Assembly: GCF_029867415.1 (NCBI RefSeq)
Contig: NC_081184.1
Location: forward strand, 78,218,364-78,282,363
Source: Vicia villosa
Taxonomy: Eukaryota; Streptophyta; Magnoliopsida; Fabales; Fabaceae
Direction: 5' to 3'
Length of the DNA stretch: 64,000 nt
Below, in pieces: positions 56,451 to 64,000 of the stretch (the stretch's first letter is position 1; each line of letters opens with the position of its first letter). A program made the translations under genes and the position numbers. The notes below the pieces were generated by a model. The model did no database searches. It was given only the letters and a program-made list of their open reading frames with translations, and was not told the DNA's origin.

Positions 56451-57236
56451 ATTCACATTCACTTTACATTTTATCAATGTCATAATATTCATGCATACAT
56501 TACATCATAATTGCATAGCCGAATCAGGCTTTGATCATGTGAATGCCCGAGTCATTGAGGCATGAACTCGAGTTTCCCCTGCAAGTTCCGGAGAAACTTT
56601 TTCCTTCGAGACAACAGTTCATACACAAGGATCTCCCCAAGCAAGTCAATAGATGGTAGTCTCCCTCAAAGAGATAGTTTGTTCACTTTTGGAAATTCTC
56701 AGCCGAGATTCTCCTGTAGAGCGACACTCGACAGTCTTCTTCAGATAAGATAATCTGCTTTGCATTTTGGAATTCCCCAGAGGTTTGGTATTTCCCCAGC
56801 AAGGCCAAGAGGTGCCACTCTTCATCAAAGAAAATAATTCAGAATCTCCCAGCAGATCGACAAATAATTCCCCAGCGGAATCAGTGAATGGTAGTCTTCG
56901 TCCAGAAGATAGTTCATGATCCCCAGCGAAGTCAACAAATGGTAGTCTTTTCCCAAGGAAAGACAGTTTGTCTGTTAAATACTCAATAGATCGACAAATG
57001 GCAGTTTCTTCAAACAGTTTGTCTGTTTCAGGGATGTTTAGCTCCCCACAGAGTCGATGAATGGCAGTTTTCCTCTTAAGAAAACAGTTTGTTGATTCCC
57101 CAGGCACCAGTCGACGAATGGCAGTTTTCACCCCGAAAACAGTTCGTCCGCCTTCAAACAAAGTCATTAGCCCCTCAAAAGAGCGCGGGCCCATATGACA
57201 ATCTTTCAAAGATGCCAAGTCAAAAGGGAAGATGGT

Positions 57237-57772
57237 GAAGTTTCTTTATTTACCATCAAATGGTATCTCATCTCCAAGTGCTGATGAGAAGTTTGATGAG
57301 GAAACAAAGCCTTGAAGTTTCTTTATTACCATCAAATGGTATCTTACCTCCAAGTGCTGGTAAGAAGTTTGATGAGGAAACAAACCTTTGAAGTTTCTTT
57401 ATTACCATCAAATGGTATCTCATCTCCAAGTGCTGATGAGAAGTTTGATGAGGAAACAAACCCTTGAAGTTTCTTTATTACCATCAAATGGTATCTCATC
57501 TCCAAGTGCTGATGAGAAGTTTGATGAGGAGACAAACCCTTGAAGTTTCTTTATTTACCATCAAATGGTATCTCATCTCCAAGTGCTGATGAGAAGTTTG
57601 ATGAGGAAACAAACCCTTGAAGTTTCTTTATTTACCATCAAATGGTATCTTACCTCCAAGTGCTGGTAAGAAGTTTGATGAGGAAACAAACCTTTGAAGT
57701 TTCTTTATTACCATCAAATGGTATCTTACCTCCAAGTGCTGGTAAGAAGTTTGATGAGGAAACAAACCGTTG
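57237..57772 (+). repeat. 3' UTR tandem repeat, 76-77 bp x 7
   Basis: Units start GAAGTTTCTTTATT at 57237, 57314, 57390, 57466, 57542, 57619 and 57696. Each has a perfect palindrome TACCAT-CAA-ATGGTA and a 7-bp stem with loop TCCAAGTGCT. Two stem versions exist, TCTCATC/GATGAGA (units 1, 3, 4, 5) and TCTTACC/GGTAAGA (units 2, 6, 7). A has one copy (4813-4885) with the second version. Confidence 0.95.
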
Positions 57773-58121
57773 GAAATTTTCTCTTTATCTGAGATATTGT
57801 CCAAACACAACTAAGACCAGTTTCGAGATATGGACATCCGGAACGAGAGGAGGTTGTTTACCTTTTTCTAAGTATCAACACTTAGTTAAAGAAGATGGAT
57901 TGCGCATCCTACATTGCCATCCATTCACCAGAATCCACATCAAGTATTTCTGCAGGAGTTTGTCTCCTCATCCCCCGCCAAGTGCGACAACGGGATCAAG
58001 CCATGCAAAGATTTTATCATCTCAGGAGCGCCCAAAATTCGGGCATTCTTCGATATTTAAGTCTCTTTTACGCAGGAGAGATCGAGATCTCAATCTCTCT
58101 CCCTCCAGATAAAAGAAACTT

Positions 58122-58134
58122 AAATAGGGGCATC
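58122..58134 (+). other. Polypurine tract of element B
   Basis: AAATAGGGGCATC directly before the 3' LTR. Confidence 0.85.
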
Positions 58135-61100
58135 TGACATACCCTAATTTTGACCCCCCCTGAGATGTCACATCCTAGGCGTCAAATTCAAAAATATTTC
58201 TTGATCGGTTTGGAAGCCGTGATCAAGATTTCATTCGTTCACTCATTATTTGAAAAAATAATTTCATGTCCATGGTGGTTTTTCAAATAAAGTGTGCCAT
58301 TTCCAATTTATGGATTCAAGAGGGTCGTTTGGCATTTATTTCGTGACTTTTAGCCTATGGATTCATCATGGTGAAGAAATTCGTTCATATGGATTGCTTG
58401 GAAGAAGTGTGCTATCCGAATTCATGATGCAAGAATATGTTTCAAGACTTTAAATTCAAATTTTCACTACATGGATATTCCACCATTTCCTTTTCAAAAG
58501 GGATCATCCAAGTTTTCAACATTTCAAAGGAATTCAAATTCCATTCAAGAAATATTCATGTTTCATACAACTTCATTCAAAGATTTTAAAGGAAATTCAA
58601 ACATCCACAATTGAAGATCATTCTTTACAAAGTTCTAAATTCCAAAGTGGACTTCATTCAAAGTTCAAGATTACATTCAAAGTTCCAAGAATACAAGTTC
58701 ATACAAATTCTTTTGGAATTACAAGAATAAAAGAAAGTACAAAAAAAAACATTCTTGAATTCATTCTTGAAATCTTCAAGTATCCATTCATGATGTCCAA
58801 GTCTCCTTCTTCATGTTTTCTTCAAAAGTCCTCATATGACATGAAAGAAAAAAGAGACATAAAAGAGGTGAAATTAGCAAAAGTTCAAAAGAAGTCAAAA
58901 GTCAAAAGTCAAAGAAAGTCAAAGAGAGATTTTTATGTCATAAACTTCTACAACTTAGAGATATCATAAAATGACATGAAAATTTTCTCACATGGCTTAT
59001 GTCATAAAAGGAATCTTTGGCTTATGTCATGTGGAATCTTTTTGCTTATGTCACAATGGATATTCCTTTCTTACAAGAATCACAAACTTGGCTACAAAGT
59101 TACATAATACCTAACATATCCTAATTTTTGCCTATAAATAGAAGGGCTCTCCATAGTATTTGTCACACCAAAGCAACTTAAGTTCTTGCTTTCTCTCTTC
59201 TCTCTATTGCTCATATATTGTTCAATAGACCTCTTGGCAAGAAGAAATTCTCAAGCCAAGAGAATCTCTATTGGAGGTGAGTATTCTAGTTACAAAGTAA
59301 GGAAGAAGGAAAAGGTAGTTCTTCATACCTTTCTTGAAGATCTTCATCTTCAAGCTTCCAACAACTTGAAGTTCCATCTTCAAGGTGCTCCCGCAAATCC
59401 AAAGAGGTGGTGGTATCGTCTTCATCAAAGGGAGCCTACAACCACAAATCAAAGTTGTTAGTAACAACAATTCAAAGTTGTTCTACAACAATCAACAACA
59501 ATTCGAGGGTGTTCTTCAATAACACCACCCGAATTTCCAGAAAAAAGAAAAGGATTGAAGCATACCTTCAACGGTTCAACACAGCAGCCGACGGGTCTTG
59601 TTCACCTGCAATCGAAACGCTGACGCTGCAAGCAGTTCAGCAACATAACAGTTCATCTGTTCATCATGGTTCAGCATCACAACAAATCTGAAGCAGTAGC
59701 AGCAAGAATTCAGAACAACACAACAATTTCACAAAGCATCAATTAAAAAATTCAGCAACCAATACAAGTCTACAGATTTCCAGAAACAGAATTGACGCAT
59801 ACCTCAACAAAATCCGGCGAAAGTCTCCTCGCCGCAGGTAAATCGATTCCGAACTCACTCTCAATGATATTGCTGTGAACTTTATTTTCCCAGTAGAATA
59901 GAAATCGCACTGAATCATTATGTTTGCTAGCTTTAAAGTTCTTGTGTGTGTTTGAGTCTGAATGTGAATAACCGTGATTATGAGTTTAAGGTTTAACCAA
60001 ATAAATTCATGTTCAAGAGTTGAGTTAACGAAGAACATACCTGGGTTTTTACTTCTGGTTGTAAATTCGAGTAATAGTTTGAGCTACTCCCTTCCATGGC
60101 CGCCGTGAAATCGAGAGGTTGTTGCGGTTTTTGTTATCGTTTCACCGAGAGTACCGTGAGCGAAATCGAGAGAGATGAATCGCTGTTGTTGTTCATCGCG
60201 AAACCGAGAGAGTGAGAGCGATTGAGAGAGAGGCAGTAGCGATAGAGCGAGAGAATCTGAGAGAGGGATTTGTGTTGTTGCTGTTCCAATCGAAAGAGAA
60301 GAGGAACGATGTCTTTGTTCCGATTTTCTTTTTTTTCAAAAAAGATCGTGAAGGAGAAAAAGGGGAGGGGCGCTTCTGCCTCTTTGTTTTACTTCCTAGG
60401 GTTTTCAAAACCCAGCTCCCTTGTTTACAAAAGGTGGGCGGATCCGGGTCACACTGACCCGACCCGGTCCGGTCCAACATTATTTTTATTTCAGTTTGGG
60501 CTGCACACCTCCTTTTTAAATTTTAAACCCCTTGGCCCAATTAGATCTTTCACTAATATCTCTCCTTTAATTTTCTTTAAGTATTTTCATAAATAGTTTT
60601 AATTTTAATATAGGATTTTAATTCTCTTTCATAATCCTTAAAAATAAATATATATTAGATACATATTTAAGTTTATGTTCTCTAATTATTTTCTCCTTTT
60701 CATAAAAACTACAAAAAATATCTTTCTTTAGATTAATTTTGTTTGAATTTGATATTTTCATATAATTTTGTGTAGTTAATCATTTAAATTTCTATTTTTG
60801 ATTACTGTTGCACATTACTTGAATTTTCTCACTTCATCCGAGACTTCGAGATTATTTCTCCGTCGTCTTCGGGCTTTGTCTGTTTTGTTTGGTCTTCCAT
60901 TTGCTGTAGAAGTCCATAAACAATTACTGGTGATCTTGGAATGTTTTAAGCTGCGAGCTTACCCGACGTTCTATTTTGCTGGTGTGGATGCTTAATATCT
61001 GTTGAGATTCTAATTTATTCCAAGCATATCACTCGAGGATCAAGGTAACACCTCAAACTCAGAAATCCAATTTCTCATTCTTCGAGGTAAGCCTAAAACT

Positions 61101-64000
61101 CATAAAAACTGTTTTCATAACAGTAATCATTTCAAATCATCAATCAACTGTTTTCATAACAGTAATCATTTCAAATCATTTTCAACTGTTTCTCATAAAC
61201 AGTAAATCATTTTTAACTGGGCCTCTAATAGAGTGTAAGTCCCAAAAACCTTCTCTTCTTAGCTTGTTTTCAAAACTGTATTTTCAAAATCTTCTTTCTG
61301 TTTTCAAAACATTCTTCTGGTATTTGAAGGGCATTATTCCCGGTGAAACTCTTCAGATACCTATGTGACCTTTGTCCATCTTCACTTCTTCTGTTTTTAA
61401 AAAACCATTAACTGTTTATCATATATATATATTCAACTGTTATCAACAAAACAACAAAAATTACTGTTGAGGCTCTGTACATACTTCTTCAATGGCCTCC
61501 ACTCCATCCAGGTTAGGCTTTACAAGCTTTCAATTTACAGTCTTTATTTAAATTACTGTCAAATATAAACTGTGCATATATTAGTTTAGAACTACGTTTG
61601 AGTATAAACCTTAGGACAATTAAACTATATATATATTATAGGAATATGGCCTAGGATTGAGAATGTCTTCCCGGTGAAGGCTCTTTCCTAATTAGAGATC
61701 TGTAGTTCAAACCCCCAAGATGAATTATTCCCGGTGAAACATCTTGGCAAAAACCTTAGAATCCAAATAAATAGGACACATCCACCCAAAGAGGAATTAT
61801 TCCCGGTGAAACCTCTTACCCATTTGCTTAGAGCCAAAATAAGTTCAAAACCACATAAGCTTTCTCTTGTGCTATAACAAGGACCCTCGATTAGCCTCCT
61901 CTTGGGCTTTGTACAAGGACCCACAGGCTTCTTAAAAGCATTTCCAGCTTCCTCTTGAGCTTGTATACAAGGACCCATCAGGTTTCTTATAAACATAGGA
62001 ACAGGTCTTTAGCCACCTTTTAGCCTACCCTGGTGAGTTTCTTCCAATTTAAACCAGACTTTAAACAAGCTAAGTTTGTCTCAATTTTGCATTGAGTACA
62101 CTTTTTGGAATGAGAGACATGGACAGTCTCTGTCACCCTTATCTTCATCAATCTTCCTTAGCAGAGTCTAGGATCCATGTTTTGGTCATCCTCAGCATTG
62201 AGTCAGCCTTCATCTTGGGCTTTAAACAAGAAGTCTCCACTAGATAATCTTTCTGCCAATCCTTTCATCCTTTAATAATTAATGGAGTGCTACCCAAATC
62301 ATTCATTTCAACAAAAATCCCTGGAAAGGGTTAGCTTCCACACATTCTTTCATTTCAATAAAAATCCTTGGAAAGGGTTAGCCTCCAAAGTCAATTAATA
62401 AAAGAAATGTCAAAAAATAAAGATTCACTTCTCTTAGGAGATAATTTCCCCAAAAGAGTCAAAACCCCTGGAAAGGGTCAGCCTCCAAAAAACATGATAA
62501 AGTCAGTCTTTTACCAAACAATTTCACCAGCTGAGTCAAAATCCCTGGAAAGGGTTAGCTTCCAAAGAAAACCAGTCTTTCAAATAAATAAAATCTCCTC
62601 AATAGAGTCAAAACCAACAAAAACAGTTAGCCTCAACCTTGGGCTTCATACAAGGCACCAAACAATAAAACTCCCCTGTCAAGAGTCAGCCTCAACCTTG
62701 GGCATTGTACAAGGCAGATAATAGAGTCTCCCCAGTGAGTTCTTCATCACTCAGTAGCCACAACCTTGGGCTTTGTACAAGGCAGATAAACCATATTTTT
62801 CATGTGTCAAAGATTCCTAACACTTAGGATCTTTCCCCATATAGTCATCCATACTTAATTCATTTAAGAGTCCGCCACAACCTTGGGCTTTGTACAAGGC
62901 AGAAAATAATGTTTTCCCTAGCTAGAGTCAGCCACAACCTTGGGCTTTGTACAAGGCACATAAAATAGAGTCATTCATTCAATTATCCTCAACAGTTAGC
63001 CACAACCTTGGGCTTTGTACAAGGCACACAAATAGAGTCTCCCTAAGTAAAGTCAGCCTCAATTCTGGGCTTTGTACAGAACACAAAAATACCCTGTAAT
63101 TAATCCCTAGTGGAGTCATCTCCCAGAGTCAATAATATTAATTAATCAATCAAAAAGCCTCAAGCTTGGGCCTCATACAAGCCAGCTAAAGTCAGATCTT
63201 CTATACAGTAGATAGACATAGCTTATCTCTATAGAGAGATATTTTTACTACTCTACCACATTCAAACAAACAAACATTTCATTTCAATTTTAATCAAGTC
63301 TCCCATTTAGGATTTTGAAAGGCATGAGCTGGCAGTAAAACCCAGACATGTGGTAACTTTCCCTAATTTGGATGAGCATCTTTCTTTCATTTAAGAGGCA
63401 TTTGACTAGTATACTTGCACATACACAAGTAAGGTCCCCCTCTTGAATGAAATGAATTCAGTTATTCTGTCACTCCTTTAAATGTTTGTGGTAGAATAGT
63501 ACAGATACCTCTCTGTAGAGATGATTTCATGTCTCTTTACTGTAAACAGAGATTTAATTCCAAGCTTCAACCTTGAGCTTTAAGCAAGGCACCAAAAATA
63601 ATTAATTTCCCTAGTTAGTTCCCCGAACTACATTAAGCTCTGACTTCCACTATATGTAGGCATGAGGTTCACAAGGAATCTCAGCGAGCTAATAAAATAC
63701 CAAAAATAGTCAGTTTGTTTGTCTGTCTGTCTTTTTTTAATCAATTCAATTCCTTCTCCTAATACAAAGGAGAAACTTTCCCAATCATTAGCAGCAAACA
63801 CAATCACAAATGACACAGAGAAGGTTCCTGTAGAGTACTACAGATATGTAGGGTGTTTAAACACTTCCCTATATATAACCGACCCCCCGGACTCCAGAAT
63901 TTCTAGTCTAGGTGAAATACCCACACTTAGCAAACTCCTAGGGTTTAGTTGAGATCTTTTTTCCCCTTTCCTACTCGTAGGACAAATAAGAAAGTTCGTG
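58135..64000 (+). repeat. 3' LTR of element B (partial)
   Basis: Matches 40699-46568 with few differences: the first bases are TGACATACCC (5' LTR TGTCATACCC), a few nucleotides are missing near 63652, and one substitution gives a stop in the antisense host-like ORF. TATA box at 59133-59141. All hairpin fields of the 5' LTR are repeated here. The last roughly 130 bp lie beyond the window. Confidence 0.93.
59133..59141 (+). promoter_or_regulatory. TATA box of 3' LTR B
   Basis: GCCTATAAATAGAAGGG, identical to 41697-41705. It could drive read-out transcription into flanking DNA. Confidence 0.8.

Larger units (their letters stand above)
55793..58121 (+). other. 3' UTR of element B
   Basis: Non-coding sequence to the PPT, parallel to 4111-6160 of A. 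Apart from the long-range complementarity and the tandem array it contains a loose repetition of short phrases (for example CCCCAGCGAAGTCAACAAATGG and related text, 56600-57150) but no recognisable gene. Open frames such as 56646-57218 and 57642-58112 have no family features. Confidence 0.85.
40699..64000 (+). mobile_element. Element B: young Ogre-type retrotransposon, 3' LTR cut by window end
   Basis: Order on the plus strand: 5' LTR, PBS, leader, assembly gap, inverted ORF1 scrap, gag, protease, intron, RT, RNase H, archaeal RNase H, integrase, 3' UTR, PPT, 3' LTR. The two LTRs differ by only scattered substitutions and small indels, so insertion is recent. From the 5' LTR length (5999 bp) the 3' LTR should end about 130 bp beyond the window, giving a full length near 23.4 kb. 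The left flank GCCTC (40694-40698) is the expected target duplication. Gag-pro-pol has just two disabling lesions. Confidence 0.93.

Noticed and set aside
57237..57772. CRISPR-like array
   Set aside because: The whole 76-77 bp unit is repeated without unique spacers, in a plant retrotransposon 3' UTR.
57642..58112. 156-codon ORF over the tandem array end and PPT region
   Set aside because: An open frame produced by 76-bp repeats; the reverse strand gives similar repeat frames (57268-57535).

Overview
The window is wholly repetitive plant nuclear DNA. I find no ordinary host gene, rRNA or functional tRNA gene. It is built from very long LTR retrotransposons of the Ty3/gypsy Tat lineage, Ogre type. 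The supporting signs are LTRs of about 6 kb, an extra ORF1 before gag, a primer-binding site of the tRNA-Arg kind, an intron between protease and reverse transcriptase, a second (archaeal-type) RNase H, and a long 3' UTR with tandem repeats. Elements of this size and density point to a legume of the pea/vetch tribe (Fabeae); the species is not determined.

Layout. Element A (minus strand) fills 1-30311. It has a cut-off 3' LTR (1-4097), 3' UTR (4098-6332), pol (6333-9761), intron (9799-10127), protease and gag (10124-14371), ORF1 (14620-18631), leader and PBS (to 19422), and a 5' LTR (19446-30311). Two solo LTRs sit inside A: one in ORF1 (15777-18361, target duplication CACGG) and one in the 5' LTR (19826-24713, target duplication GGAAT). 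A itself sits in the 3' LTR of an older minus-strand element C (LTR 30312-32567, 3' UTR 32568-36838). A plus-strand LTR, D (36839-40698), interrupts C. D is interrupted by the young plus-strand element B (40699 to past 64000): 5' LTR 40699-46697, a 100-N gap, gag-pro 47719-51834, intron 51831-52157, pol 52195-55622, 3' UTR to 58134, 3' LTR to the window end.

Coding state. B is nearly intact (one nonsense codon in gag, one 1-nt frameshift in pol) but its ORF1 is lost to the gap plus an inverted fragment. A carries many nonsense codons, an ORF1 insertion and a damaged protease motif. In both copies the predicted intron, if removed, joins gag-pro to pol in frame.

Most interesting non-coding signals. 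(1) tRNA-like modules (A-box, B-box, oligo-T 14-17 nt later) occur on the sense strand of five of the six LTR types, about 0.6-1.2 kb downstream of the TATA box. (2) The LTR 3' half is packed with small hairpins in three families, and their outer stems differ in sequence yet still pair. (3) Three tandem GNRA-type hairpins follow the integrase stop codon. (4) A 15-nt perfect complementarity links the pre-gag leader and the 3' UTR in both A and B. (5) A 76-77 bp 3' UTR tandem repeat has two compensated base-pair changes in its stem. (6) The LTR of B appears to carry an antisense fragment of a host gene.
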